Counted from the stretch's first letter, positions 11,087 to 23,425 are shown. The stretch is DNA of 64,000 nt from Prosapia bicincta (GCA_036971475.1 JBAIZL010000061.1:1032501-1096500); one strand, 5' to 3'. Notes: a model not told the origin generated them from the sequence alone. Made by a program: numbers and translations.

Positions 11087-14000
11087 AACATGTATTGTCT
11101 AAACAAATGTAGACAAGAAACCCAGTGATTATTGCATTGACATCTAATTCTGACTCATGTTTAACATTTCAAGCCTCTAGCTCTTCACCGAAATTTGATT
11201 TGTTTGAACATGTCTTGTCTAAACAAATGTAGACAAGAAACCCAGTGATTATTGCATTGCCATCTAATTCTGACTCATTTTTAACATTCCAAGCCTCTAG
11301 CTCTTCACAGAAATTTGATTTGTTTGAACATGTATTGTCTAAGCATATGCAGACAAGAAACCCAGTGATTATTGCATTGACATCTAATTCTGACTCATGT
11401 TTAACATTCCAAGCCTCTAGCTCTTCACCGAAATTTGATTTGTTTGAACATGTATGTCTAAACAAATGTAGACAAGAAACCCAGTGATTATTGCATTGAC
11501 ATCTAATTCTGACTCATGTTTAACATTCCAAGCCTCTAGCTCTTCACCGAAATTTGATTTGTTTGAACATGTATTGTCTAAACAAATGTAGTCAAGAAAC
11601 CCAGTGATTATAGCATTGACATCTAATGCTGACTCATGTTTAACATTCCAAGCCTCTAGCTCTTCACCGAAATTTGATTTGTTTGAACATGTATTGTCTA
11701 AACAAATGCAGACAAGAAACCCAGTGATTATTGCATTGACATCTAATTCTGACTCATGTTTAACATTCCAAGCCTCTAGCAATTCACCGAAATTTGATTT
11801 GTTTGAACATGTATTGTCTAAACAAATGTAGACAAGAAACGCAGTGATTATAGCATTGACATCTAATGCTGACCCATGTTTAACATTCCAAGCCTCTAGC
11901 TCTTCACCGAAATTTGATTTGTTTGAACATGTATTGTCTAAACAAATGTAGACAAGAAACCCAGTGATTATTGCATTGACATCTAATTCTGACTCATGTT
12001 TAACATTCCAAGCCTCTAGCTCTTCACCGAAATTTGATTTGTTTGAACATGTATTGTCTAAACAAATGTAGACAAGAAACCCAGTGATTATTGCATTGAC
12101 ATCTAATTCTGACTCATGTTTAACATTCCAAGCCTCTAGCTCTTCACCGAAATTTGATTTGTTTGAACATGTATTGTCTAAACAAATGTAGACAAGAAAC
12201 CCAGTGATTATTGCATTGACATCTAATGCTGACTCATGTTTAACATTCCAAGCCTCTAGCTCTTCACCGAAATTTGATTTGTTTGAACATGTATTGTCTA
12301 AACAAATGTAGACAAGAAACCCAGTGATTATTCCATTGACATCTAATTCTGACTCATGTTTAACATTTCAAGCCTCTAGCTCTTCACCGAAATTTGATTT
12401 GTTTGAACATGTCTTGTCTAAACAAATGTAGACAAGAAACCCAGTGATTATTGCATTGACATCTAATTCTGACTCATGTTTAACATTTCAAGCCTCTAGC
12501 TCTTCACCGAAATTTGATTTGTTTTAACATGTATTGTCTAAACAAATGTAGACAAGAAACTCAGTGATTATTGCATTGACATCTAATTCTGACTCATGTT
12601 TAACATTTCAAGCCTCTAGCTCTTCACCGAAATTTGATTTGTTTTAACATGTATTGTCTAAGCATATGCAGACAAGAAACTCAGTGATTATTGCATTGAC
12701 ATCTAATTCTGACTCATGTTTAACATTCCAAGCCTCTAGCTCTTCACCGAAATTTGATTTGTTTGAACATGTATGTCTAAACAAATGTAGACAAGAAACG
12801 CAGTGATTATAGCATTGACATCTAATGCTGACCCATGTTTAACATTCCAAGCCTCTAGCTCTTCACCGAAATTTGATTTGTTTGAACATGTATTGTCTAA
12901 ACAAATGTAGACAAGAAACCCAGTGATTATTGCATTGACATCTAATTCTGACCCATGTTTAACATTCCAAGCCTCAAGCTCTTCACCGAAATTTGATTTG
13001 TTTGAACATGTATTGTCTAAACAAATGTAGACAAGAAACCCAGTGATTATTGCATTGACATCTAATGCTGACTCATGTTTAACATTCCAAGCCTCTAGCT
13101 CTTCACCGAAATTTGATTTGTTTGAACATGTATTGTCTAAACAAATGTAGACAAGAAACCCAGTGATTATTGCATTGACATCTAATTCTGACTCATGTTT
13201 AACATTTCAAGCCTCTAGCTCTTCACCGAAATTTGATTTGTTTGAACATGTCTTGTCTAAACAAATGTAGACAAGAAACCCAGTGATTATTGCATTGACA
13301 TCTAATTCTGACTCATGTTTAACATTTCAAGCCTCTAGCTCTTCACCGAAATTTGATTTGTTTGAACATGTATTGTCTAAACAAATGTAGACAAGAAACC
13401 CAGTGATTATTGCATTGACATCTAATTCTGACTCATGTTTAACATTTCAAGCCTCTAGCTCTTCACCGAAATTTGATTTGTTTTAACATGTATTGTCTAA
13501 GCATATGCAGACAAGAAACTCAGTGATTATTGCATTGACATCTAATTCTGACTCATGTTTAACATTCCAAGCCTCTAGCTCTTCACCGAAATTTGATTTG
13601 TTTGAACATGTATTGTCTAAACAAATGTAGACAAGAAACCCAGTGATTATTGCATTGACATCTAATTCTGACTCATGTTTAACATTCCAAGCCTCAAGCT
13701 CTTCACCGAAATTTGATTTGTTTGAACATGTATTGTCTAAACAAATGTAGACAAGAAACCCAGTGATTATTGCATTGACATCTAATTCTGACTCATGTTT
13801 AACATTCCAAGCCTCTAGCTCTTCACCGAAATTTGATTTGTTTGAACATGTATTGTCTAAACAAATGTAGACAAGAAACCCAGTGATTATTGCATTGACA
13901 TCTAATTCTGACTCATGTTTAACATTCCAAGCCTCAAGCTCTTCACCGAAATTTGATTTGTTTGAACATGTATTGTCTAAACAAATGTAGACAAGAAACC

Positions 14001-16944
14001 CAGTGATTATTGCATTGACATCTAATTCTGACTCATGTTTAACATTCCAAGCCTCTAGCAATTCACCGAAATTTGATTTGTTTGAACATGTATTGTCTAA
14101 ACAAATGTAGACAAGAAACGCAGTGATTATAGCATTGACATCTAATGCTGACCCATGTTTAACATTCCAAGCCTCTAGCTCTTCACCGAAATTTGATTTG
14201 TTTGAACATGTATTGTCTAAACAAATGTAGACAAGAAACCCAGTGATTATTGCATTGACATCTAATTCTGACCCATGTTTAACATTCCAAGCCTCAAGCT
14301 CTTCACCGAAATTTGATTTGTTTGAACATGTATTGTCTAAACAAATGTAGACAAGAAACCCAGTGATTATTGCATTGACATCTAATGCTGACTCATGTTT
14401 AACATTCCAAGCCTCTAGCTCTTCACCGAAATTTGATTTGTTTGAACATGTATTGTCTAAACAAATGTAGACAAGAAACCCAGTGATTATTGCATTGACA
14501 TCTAATTCTGACTCATGTTTAACATTTCAAGCCTCTAGCTCTTCACCGAAATTTGATTTGTTTGAACATGTCTTGTCTAAACAAATGTAGACAAGAAACC
14601 CAGTGATTATTGCATTGACATCTAATTCTGACTCATGTTTAACATTTCAAGCCTCTAGCTCTTCACCGAAATTTGATTTGTTTGAACATGTATTGTCTAA
14701 ACAAATGTAGACAAGAAACCCAGTGATTATTGCATTGACATCTAATTCTGACTCATGTTTAACATTTCAAGCCTCTAGCTCTTCACCGAAATTTGATTTG
14801 TTTTAACATGTATTGTCTAAGCATATGCAGACAAGAAACTCAGTGATTATTGCATTGACATCTAATTCTGACTCATGTTTAACATTCCAAGCCTCTAGCT
14901 CTTCACCGAAATTTGATTTGTTTGAACATGTATGTCTAAACAAATGTAGACAAGAAACCCAGTGATTATAGCATTGACATCTAATGCTGACTCATGTTTA
15001 ACATTCCAAGCCTCTAGCTCTTCACCGAAATTTGATTTGTTTGAACATGTATTGTCTAAACAAATGCAGACAAGAAACCCAGTGATTATTGCATTGACAT
15101 CTAATTCTGACTCATGTTTAACATTCCAAGCCTCTAGCTCTTCACCGAAATTTGATTTGTTTGAACATGTATTGTCTAAACAAATGTAGACAAGAAACCC
15201 AGTGATTATTGCATTGACATCTAATTCTGACTCATGTTTAACATTCCAAGCCTCAAGCTCTTCACCGAAATTTGATTTGTTTGAACATGTATTGTCTAAA
15301 CAAATGTAGACAAGAAACCCAGTGATTATTGCATTGACATCTAATTCTGACTCATGTTTAACATTCCAAGCCTCTAGCAATTCACCGAAATTTGATTTGT
15401 TTGAACATGTATTGTCTAAACAAATGTAGACAAGAAACGCCGTGATTATAGCATTGACATCTAATGCTGACCCATGTTTAACATTCCAAGCCTCTAGCTC
15501 TTCACCGAAATTTGATTTGTTTGAACATGTATTGTCTAAACAAATGTAGACAAGAAACCCAGTGATTATTGCATTGACATCTAATTCTGACCCATGTTTA
15601 ACATTCCAAGCCTCTAGCTCTTCACCGAAATTTGATTTGTTTGAACATGTATTGTCTAAACAAATGTAGACAAGAAACCCAGTGATTATTGCATTGACAT
15701 CTAATTCTGACTCATGTTTAACATTCCAAGCCTCTAGCTCTTCACCGAAATTTGATTTGTTTGAACATGTATTGTCTAAACAAATGTAGACAAGAAACTT
15801 AGTGATTATTGCATTGACATCTAATTCTGACTCATGTTTAACATTCCAAGCCTCTAGCTCTTCACCGAAATTTGATTTGTTTGAACATGTATTGTCTAAA
15901 CAAATGTAGACAAGAAACCCAGTGATTATTGCATTGACATCTAATGCTGACTCATGTTTAACATTCCAAGCCTCTAGCTCTTCACCGAAATTTGATTTGT
16001 TTGAACATGTATTGTCTAAACAAATGTATACAAGAAACCCAGTGATTATTGCATTGACATCTAATTCTGACTCATGTTTAACATTCCATGCCTCTAGCTC
16101 TTCACCGTAATTTGATTTGTTTGAGCATGTATTGTCTAAACAAATGTAGACAAGAAACCCAGTGATTATTGTATTGACATGTAATTCTGACTCATGTTTA
16201 ACATTCCAAGCCTCTAGCTCTTCACCGAAATTTGATTTGTTTGAACATGTATTGTCTAAACAAATGTAGACAAGAAACCCAGTGATTATTGCATTGACAT
16301 CTAATGCTGACTCATGTTTAACATTCCAAGCCTCTAGCTCTTCACCGAAATTTGATTTGTTTGAACATGTATTGTCTAAACAAATGTAGACAAGAAACCC
16401 AGTGATTATTGCATTGACATCTAATTCTGACTCATGTTTAACATTCCAAGCCTCTAGCTCTTCACCGAAATTTGATTTGTTTGAGCATGTATTGTCTAAA
16501 CAAATGTAGACAAGAAACCCAGTGATTATTGTATTGACATGTAATTCTGACTCATGTTTAACATTCCAAGCCTCTAGCTCTTCACCGAAATTTGATTTGT
16601 TTGAGCATGTATTGTCTAAACAAATGTAGACAAGAAACCCAGTGATTATTGCATTGACATCTAATGCTGACTCATGTTTAACATTCCAAGCCTCTAGCTC
16701 TTCACCGAAATTTGATTTGTTTGAGCATGTATTGTCTAAACAAATGTAGACAAGAAACCCAGTGATTATTGCATTGACATCTAATTCTGACTCATGTTTA
16801 ACATTCCAAGCCTCTAGCTCTTCACCGAAATTTGATTTGTTTGAGCATGTATTGTCTAAACAAATGTAGACAAGAAACCCAGTGATTATTGTATTGACAT
16901 GTAATTCTGACTCATGTTTAACATTCCAAGCCTCTAGCTCATCA
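11087..16944. repeat. 120-bp satellite array, about 49 units
   Basis: A strict 120-bp period is visible through the whole block. Three units are 119 bp because a T is missing in GTATTGTCTAA (near 11452, 12773 and 14932). The unit is 40 codons long and open on the minus strand. It encodes a repeated peptide beginning EELEAWNVKHESELDVNAII, and units 14895-16944 form one continuous frame. The frame is cut by the three 1-bp deletions and by a G-to-T change (TTTGAACATG to TTTTAACATG) that makes a stop in several units. Higher-order structure is present: a 3-unit (360-bp) period at 16141-16920 and a 7-unit block at 12780-13620 recurring at 14100-14937. Identity between units is very high. No flanking exons or start are credible, so I call it a satellite and not a gene. 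Confidence 0.95.
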
Positions 16945-17384
16945 GGAAGTTTGTTTAAACTCGATTGGAAAATTCCACCAGAACAGAGAGACAGATATGA
17001 CGGAAACCGTACTAATAAGAACGTAGTAAAAAGATTTATCGGTCGGTTATTACTAAAAGCGGATATTATAACTGCAGAGGTATAATCTATATATAACGTG
17101 TAAAAATGAATGAATGTATGCGTGTATGAGCCTAGTACATTCCTGGGAAAGTTTCTGGTATTTCCTAAAGCTATTTCTGTGCAATTATGTCTCCTATCGG
17201 TTTTCACTATTTTAAAAATAGTATTCTGTGTACATCGTTTTTTGTTTGACATTCCAAATTTTTGGTTGCTATGCAACGCTCAACAATCAATATATTGTTC
17301 ATATGTAATGATTATATTGTTGAAATTAAAACAGAATGACTTTTCTATATTCGATTAAATAAAATCAAGTTCCGTTCAAAATAG
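16945..17384. other. Unclassified flank between satellite and Helitron relic
   Basis: The satellite phase is lost after CCTCTAGCTCATCAGG. The next 150 bp is non-repeated and more GC-balanced, then AT-rich. I do not recognise a domain. Confidence 0.35.
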
Positions 17385-17690
17385 TACATTTACTTACGTG
17401 ATGCAATTGTTAATGATGACGATGTGAATACCAACGAATTGGGAAAAATGGTCATTCTGCCTTCAAGAGAAGTAAACGCCCAAAATGCGATGACATATGT
17501 TCGCTCATTTGGGCTTCCAGATATGTTTGTAACATTCATGTCCAATCCTTTTTTGTTAAAGTTTTATTAAATACACAATCATCTTGGGATCAACATGGTA
17601 TTACTACACATATATTTCAACTGAAACTGAAATTATTAATGATTTTGATTGTTAAGCGTTAGGGTTTTGGTGAAACACGTTAATAAAATA
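17385..17690 (+). pseudogene. Helitron Rep/helicase N-domain relic
   Basis: Plus-strand frame 17385-17568 reads YIYLRDAIVNDDDVNT, then MVILPSREVNAQNAMTYVRS, then FGLPDMFVTFMSNP. This matches the Helitron helitron-like N-terminal (Rep) domain: the YIHLRDAI lead, the ILPSS-F-GG----Q--QDAMA-VR-FG-PD-F-T-T-NP block. After a stop, THIFQLKLKLLM and then GFGETR follow, resembling the next conserved stretch (RVFKLKLK-LM-DL ... FGKV). Several codons around the expected GGPRYM segment are missing. No Rep catalytic HUH motif, helicase domain or 3' hairpin end is seen here. It is a decayed internal piece. Confidence 0.72.
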
Positions 17691-18167
17691 CTAGATTATG
17701 TTTAAGTTTAGCAAATGCTAAAACTCCATTCATTGACTCTTAGGCGGTACGAAGTTCTCCCGGGTTAGTTAGTGTCTTATATTGAATTCTTATTAATCTA
17801 TTCCTTTTAAAAATAAGTAAAATCTCTTATCAATTCTGCATATTTTCTCTCAGTAGATACAATAAAGAAAATGGCCAAAAGTATCTCATTGATTTTGGCA
17901 TTTGTGCTCAGTGTTTTGCCGTAAAGATGGTGTTGGTTAAGTTAATGACTTGACAGTCTAGCTAATTGACTTCAACCAGTGGGAGGTCTAATAGCTTTAT
18001 ACAGCATCATCCCCGAGCAATTTAATAATTATAACTTGGAGACTTGTACTACAGAAAATACAACTAAGTAAGCTAAATAGCCGAAAGTCTACACTCTTAA
18101 ATTCAAAAGTATTTAATGCTTATATTTAAGAATATACGATCAGTTCTAGACAATGCTATCTATCTGT
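17691..18167. other. Intergenic DNA
   Basis: No recognisable gene. Confidence 0.4.
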
Positions 18168-18260
18168 TCAGCTATTCACAACAGACGTTGAATCGAGGAC
18201 AACAAAATAAGCGCCGTTGCTACGCAATGTTTTAGATATTGTTGTTGTTGTTGATATATT
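18168..18260 (+). repeat. Dispersed repeat shared with 31905-31990
   Basis: GCTATTCACAACAGACGT, GGACAACAAA and GTTGCTACGCAATGTTTTA occur in the same order and orientation at about 31907-31976. No coding. It marks two copies of an unnamed repeat. Confidence 0.7.
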
Positions 18261-19518
18261 GTTTAGATTCCATTGTAGATGTTTTAAGTAATTCAAGTTT
18301 GATACTATTTTATTAGTTACGCATTATTCAAAAATTTAATCTATTATATTTATTTGCGAAAAACATCAGTTAGTGTACTAACGCGCAGAGTTTATTACAG
18401 TATTGTGTGTGTGTGTGTGTGTTGCCGCAGCCAAAACCTCTTTCTTCGTCGCCGGGGCGTCCCCCTGGACACGTTCCGTCTCCCTAAGAATCTCCACCAC
18501 ATTCATGCGTTTTACACGTTAGTTGACGTTTTACGCATTGTGATGATGTCTACTGTAAGGCCGAAAAGCGCCAATCCAACAGCGGTCGAAATATGTTCCC
18601 ACTCGACGTACCAGATCCTTCTACCTGTTCTTTGTCAAGCGTGATCTGCCAGTAGATGAATCTCTGGACTTTATTTTTCAAAAACCAACCAAAATGTTCA
18701 ATCGTAATTACGTGATAATATATTTATAATACAATTTAACTTGACCATGCATTGTATCATATTGCTAACATACAATACAGAAAGTATTATTACTATTGAG
18801 TAATAAAAAGTCTTGTTTTTAATGAAAGTTTTACTTTTTCCTACGATATTTATATTTAATCAAATATATGAGGTATTTCTGAATATATAAGAAATTATAG
18901 TTGAAAATGACAGAAACATAACCTCCAAACAACCTCTAAGTGAGACGAAAACTTAATAATAAGCCGGAGTAATCAAAATAATTAAAATAATGAAATAAAT
19001 GTTTAATGTTTTAAGGCTTTTGTATCTATATAGCTTGTGGCCAATAGTTAAATATCTATTTATAATTATATTTTTATTTTTAATGTAATTATATTTTTAC
19101 GTATCAAATAATATATATTTTATATATCATATAATAATATTATACAACAATTTGTCCTAATACATAGTAATGCTATTTGATCCCATCTTTACTTGAGCTA
19201 CTAGTTTTACACTTTTTTGACACTACACTACTAGTTTTTCACTTTTCACTTGACCTAAAAGTGACTTTTCGACACTATACGGCCCAATAGTCTTTAAACT
19301 TACACCTGATAATCCCCCTTTAACATGAAATAACAAAGAGGTCAGTTACGGCCTGAGTTGACAATGGAACCCATATCCCGAAATGTCTTAATTAATAAAA
19401 AACATAAGTGCTGCTATAAGAGGGTGAAACATACATATACATGTTCTGGTTTTAAGTGTTTAAATCTTCTAAAAGACTAAGTTTTATATTATATCACATG
19501 TAACTCGAACGAGGAAGC

Positions 19519-19520
<2 letters not shown>
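18261..19520. other. Intergenic DNA with one GC-richer patch
   Basis: 18420-18650 is richer in GC and open for 96 codons on the plus strand (18354-18644), but the frame crosses a TG microsatellite and shows no domain. It could be an exon or a repeat piece. I cannot name it. The remainder is AT-rich. Confidence 0.35.
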
Positions 19521-19585
<65 letters not shown>

Positions 19586-19620
19586 ACACACACACTTATA
19601 TATATATATATATATATATA
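19521..19620. repeat. (CA)n(TA)n compound microsatellite
   Basis: About 75 bp of CA followed by about 24 bp of TA. It corresponds to the outer edge of repeat R. The Tigger element begins immediately after it, consistent with insertion at a TA. Confidence 0.95.
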
Positions 19621-19622
19621 CA

Positions 19623-21739
19623 CAGTCAAACCTCTGTATAACGAAGTCGGTTATCCAGAGAAAAAATTCGTTATAGAGAGGGATTCGTTATTGAGAGGCT
19701 GTGTTGTCAAGAATGCTCACACCCTATCTTACTGATCTTACCGCATTACTCATACCGCACTACGTGCGGTAATAAAACGGATACAGTATAATATCGCGAG
19801 CGTAGTTAGTGTAATAGGCCAATGTTAATATAGGATAATGTTTTATAATGTCTGAATTTATTTGAAATTCAAGTGCTTGAAAATGTTTTATTGATGTTTA
19901 TTCATTGTATTAGATATCCACATTCAATATTTTTCATAGGGTCTACTCTGTATAGGCTATAATGATAAAGTTATCTAATGCTTATAAAACTTACTGGTAA
20001 ATAAGTACACTCGCCAATTCATTTTCAGGAAGCATGACTTGAACGTAGTGGAATTTGATCGAAGCAAACTCAGTAGGCCGTAATTTAGTAACTGAATTAT
20101 TTATTAACCGTATTACTTTTGTTAACTGCCTATACTGATTTTATTTGAATACACACAATCTATCAGTATTTTATTTTTATATACACAATTCAATTTTAAT
20201 TCAATTCTTCCAGACAAATAAAATTTTCATTAACAATGTTTTTGGGTACGATTTCATTCTTCTCCACTTGGTAGTGACAATCTTTTAAAAAATTTTTTTT
20301 TGTAGTGTAGCTTTAAATTTTTTATTACTCCTTGATCGAATGGTTGAAGTATTGATGTAACATTTGGTGAAAAGAAAAACACATTGACACTCTCCATGTC
20401 ATGCGGGTGTGCAGGGCAGTTGTTGATGAAAAGTGCAATTTTCCTTTTCTCTTTGGAGATCTGCTTGTCCAGCTTCAATATCCATTCAATGAAAATTTCG
20501 CTCGTCATCCACGCCTTTTTATTAAACGCGTAATCAACTTCTAAGGACTTCTAAGGAAACATCGTGGAGATTTGCTTTTGCCAACCATAAACAATTTGAA
20601 ATTATCTCTCCCTAACATTTTAGCTGCCACTAATACGGTGATCATGTCTTTGCTTCCTTTTCCTCCAAAACAAGGGTTGGTTTTAAAAGTTAGTGTCTTG
20701 TTGGGCAAACATTTAAAAAAAACATATCAGTCTCATCAGCATTGAAAATGTCTTTCGGTTCATAATCATTTAAAACGTTTTCCAACACATTTCCTTTCCA
20801 AAATTCAAAAGTGGGGATATCAACACTAGCATTTTCTCCCGAAATGACTTTTGAACAATGTTATGGCGTTTTTTGAATTTTTCTATCCAACCGTTACTTG
20901 CATTAAAGCCACTGTGTCCTAACGATACTGCAAATTCTAAAGCCTTTTCTTTAATAAGATTTCCTGACAATGGAAGATTTTTCTCGCGCATTACCGTAAC
21001 CCATTTAATCATCGCGTTATCAATATTGTGGAATGTACAAAGTTTAATTTTCTTTCTTTGCAAATCATAAGAAACACTTTGTTTTAGAATTTGATCCCGG
21101 TTTTTTAGAATAGTGGATAGCGAACTCTGAGGTATACCGAATTTTTCCGCAACATCCAACATTTTTACACCTTCATCAACCTCTAGTAAAACACTCACTT
21201 TTCTGCTACACTTAAACACTTTCTTTTTGACATTTTTTCACAGCACGACAAACTCACGGGACGAATAAAACTGAGTAACTGAGCTAGCAACATTGAAATG
21301 AGTGATAAAAGAAAATGGTAGGAGGATGGGAATGTACTGTAGGCCTGTACAGTAGGCCTATCTATAAATGATGAGTTCTTAGAATTCCTAACCGATGAGT
21401 CACTGCATTCTTAACTGAACCGAACTATAACATGCAGTTAATTGCCGACATGTGTTTCGCCTACCATTCTTAGTTTTGTTGTCCTTTCTGTTGAAAATAA
21501 ACAATTTCCGGGATGTGACATTGTGAGCTGCCTATAAAAAAACTTCGTTATTGAGAGGTCCGAAATTCGTTACATAGAGGTAAATAGGCAGTATAACTTC
21601 TAAAATGTCATGTGACAAGGTAAAAGTTCGTTACATAGAGGTAAATAAGCAGTATAACTTCTAAAATGTAATGGGCCAAGGTGAAAATTCATATAGAGGA
21701 TTTCGTTATCTGGAGGCTCGTTATATAGAGGTTCGACTG
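19623..21739 (-). mobile_element. Tigger (pogo-type Tc1/mariner) DNA transposon
   Basis: The ends are inverted copies. The left reads CAGTCAAACCTCTGTATAAC and the right, reversed, CAGTCGAACCTCTATATAAC. The right end is followed by TA and the left is preceded by a mutated CA within a TA tract, consistent with the TA target of this superfamily. Subterminal TTCGTTAT and TAGAGAGG phrases repeat inside both ends. A short perfect hairpin, ACCGCAC-TAC-GTGCGGT, lies at about 19755-19771. Total 2117 bp. The transposase gene is on the minus strand and broken. The element sits inside repeat R, between its microsatellite edge and its body. Confidence 0.92.
20254..21233 (-). pseudogene. Tigger transposase, broken
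   Basis: The likely original start is the ATG at 21233-21231 (MSKRKCLSVAEK), after which a 1-base shift leads into VSVLLEVDEGVKMLDVAEKF, the first helix-turn-helix. A CENP-B-type second DNA-binding part follows (GFNASNGWIEKFKKRHNI). The frame breaks near 20800. The DDE region then appears in pieces: DIFNADET at about 20740 (first Asp), then from 20508 MTSEIFIEWILKLDKQ, LFINNCPAHPH and SILQPFDQGVIKNLK (third Asp). The family has LFVDNCPAHPH in the second block. Here the Asp is Asn, so even an unbroken product should be catalytically dead. Confidence 0.9.
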
Positions 21740-21741
21740 TA

Positions 21742-22054
21742 TAGATATGACGTGTGTGAACTAATAGAAGAAATTGGAAAAAAACGATTAATGTAATAGC
21801 AACATTTTTGTGTGATGATTATCAAATAGCTTTGTGTTTTCTTCAGATCAATGTGTTTAAAGGATTCTGAATTTGTAATCTACTTTAATTAGTTCTACAA
21901 TATTAGTTTGAAGTGTGTTTTAGGTTCTTTGATTATTTTTACATTGTTTGACCCAGAAAGATTTAGATGACAAACTATAATTTCATTAGTAGATATTCTT
22001 ATTTCACAACTAGGTGAACGAAGTCATCCCGCTTCAGCACATAATCCTGTAATA
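21742..22054 (+). repeat. Repeat R, left half of the interrupted copy
   Basis: Matches the reverse complement of 7734-8075 (for example GTTTGACCCAGAAAGATTTA and CTAGGTGAACGAAGTCATCC, with few changes). It is bounded on the left by the Tigger and on the right by the 5-kb element. The last 8 bases, CTGTAATA (22047-22054), are the left target duplication. Confidence 0.88.
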
Positions 22055-23425
22055 GTAGAGAAGGCGTTGGGGTAGACGGGGGGCTTGGGAGGGAACCAAT
22101 AGGAAAGCCGGATTTGCTACCCCAACCCCTTTCCAAGATTGCGGCGCCCATAAGCGCGGGAACAAGATGGCGGCGCCCATAAGCGCGGGAACATGATGGC
22201 AGCGCCCATAAGCGCGGGAACAATATGGCGTCTCGCTGTAGTGTCCTAACCTAAGAAATAGTTGTGTATGGGGTGTATGTTGGTTCGATGAGGGGGCGAG
22301 GTCGCCCTAGGGGTTGTTTTAAATAATATATAAAATTGTCAAAAAACGATCGGTTAGATCAAATGACCAACGTTTCAAATAGTAGACGGGGCGCTTGGGA
22401 GGGAACCAATAGGAAAGCCGGATTTGCTACCCCAACCCCTTTCCAAGATGGCGGCGCCCATAAGCGCGGGAACAAGATGGCGGCGCCCATAAGCGCGGGA
22501 ACATGATGGCAGCGCCCATAAGCGCGGGAACAATATGGCGTCTCGCTGTAGTGTCCTAACCTAAGAAATAGTTGTGTATGGGGTGTATGTTGGTTCGATG
22601 AGGGGGCGAGGTCGCCCTAGGGGTTGTTTTAAATAATATATAAAATTGTCAAAAAACGATCGGTTAGATCAAATGACCAACGTTTCAAATAGTCAGCCAT
22701 ATGTGTGGGAAGCGGCCCATCACATTGCAGGCGCTCGGTAGGCTTTAAATTGCATCTAACCTAACCTAAGCTATGTTTGTGGGGTGACTTCAGCTACGTT
22801 CAGGACCTTCCCAGGGAGGGTTTGTTACGGATGAAGGAGGCTCTGAATGGCCTTGATCCTAGTAGGGCGAGCCTGACTACGTCCAGAGGTAGTTTTTGGA
22901 AACTCTAATAGGCGTAACAACCACCCCTAGGACAGCCACGTTCAGGACCCTCCCCGGAGGTAGCTACCGGCGAGGGGTTAACTTGTGGAAAGATTTTATA
23001 TATATGACGATGTATCAGCGTTCGAATGACTCTAGGTGTAGGCCCTCCCTAAAAATGAAAGGTATACCCCGGGTAATGAGGGCCACAGGTGTAATGCTAA
23101 ACAATACAGAGGGATGCGATCCTTGACGAGCCAGCGCCCCGCGCTACAGATTAAATTATCTAAAAACATACAGAGGTATCTAGTATGGCCCACCACTAAA
23201 GGTGAAACAGTGCAACAAGGCCTTATCGCTTGAGGGAACACGTTTGACCTACATATTCTGTAAACGTATGTTAGACGCGTGCAGACTTGCAGAGATAACG
23301 CATAGAACCGCAACGGCAGCCGGTGACCGCTATAGCAAGCTTAAAACCCACACGGCTGTGTCGTTGTGAATCTAGGCACGTGTCTATGTTTTGATTACTG
23401 TATCAATTTACTATGTAATATCGTG
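22055..23425. repeat. Left terminal inverted repeat, expanded
   Basis: It comprises the 60-bp outer arm, an 854-bp segment with no counterpart on the right (22115-22968), and the inner arm 22969-23425. The inner arm pairs with 26575-27020 at very high identity, with only a handful of substitutions seen by eye. Either the right side lost the 854 bp, leaving a clean AATT-to-GGCGAGG join, or the left gained it. Confidence 0.88.
22073..22692. repeat. 310-bp direct duplication with internal 29-bp repeats
   Basis: Two copies start at 22073 and 22383 (TAGACGGGG-GCTTGGGAGGG). Each contains just over three tandem copies of a 29-bp unit, CAAGATGGCGGCGCCCATAA then GCGCGGGAA. AAGATGGCGGC is the classic YY1/Pho-type site, so the segment carries many potential factor sites. 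It is far more GC-rich than its surroundings. Confidence 0.9.

Noticed and set aside
11087..16944. Array as a CRISPR
   Set aside because: Units are contiguous with no variable spacers.
14895..17276. 793-codon minus-strand ORF taken as a host gene
   Set aside because: The C-terminal 680 codons are satellite units and the first 115 codons are low-complexity AT-rich translation with no domain. Neighbouring units are broken by the same kinds of indel and stop.
22730..22760. CTAACCTAACCTAA as an insect telomere (TTAGG) tract
   Set aside because: Only two or three units within a mobile element; far too short for a telomere or an interstitial array.
23032..23313. 93-aa minus-strand protein with a mirrored frame at 26677-26940
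   Set aside because: The two frames are the same inverted-repeat arm read twice. No domain, and it overlaps the structural arm.
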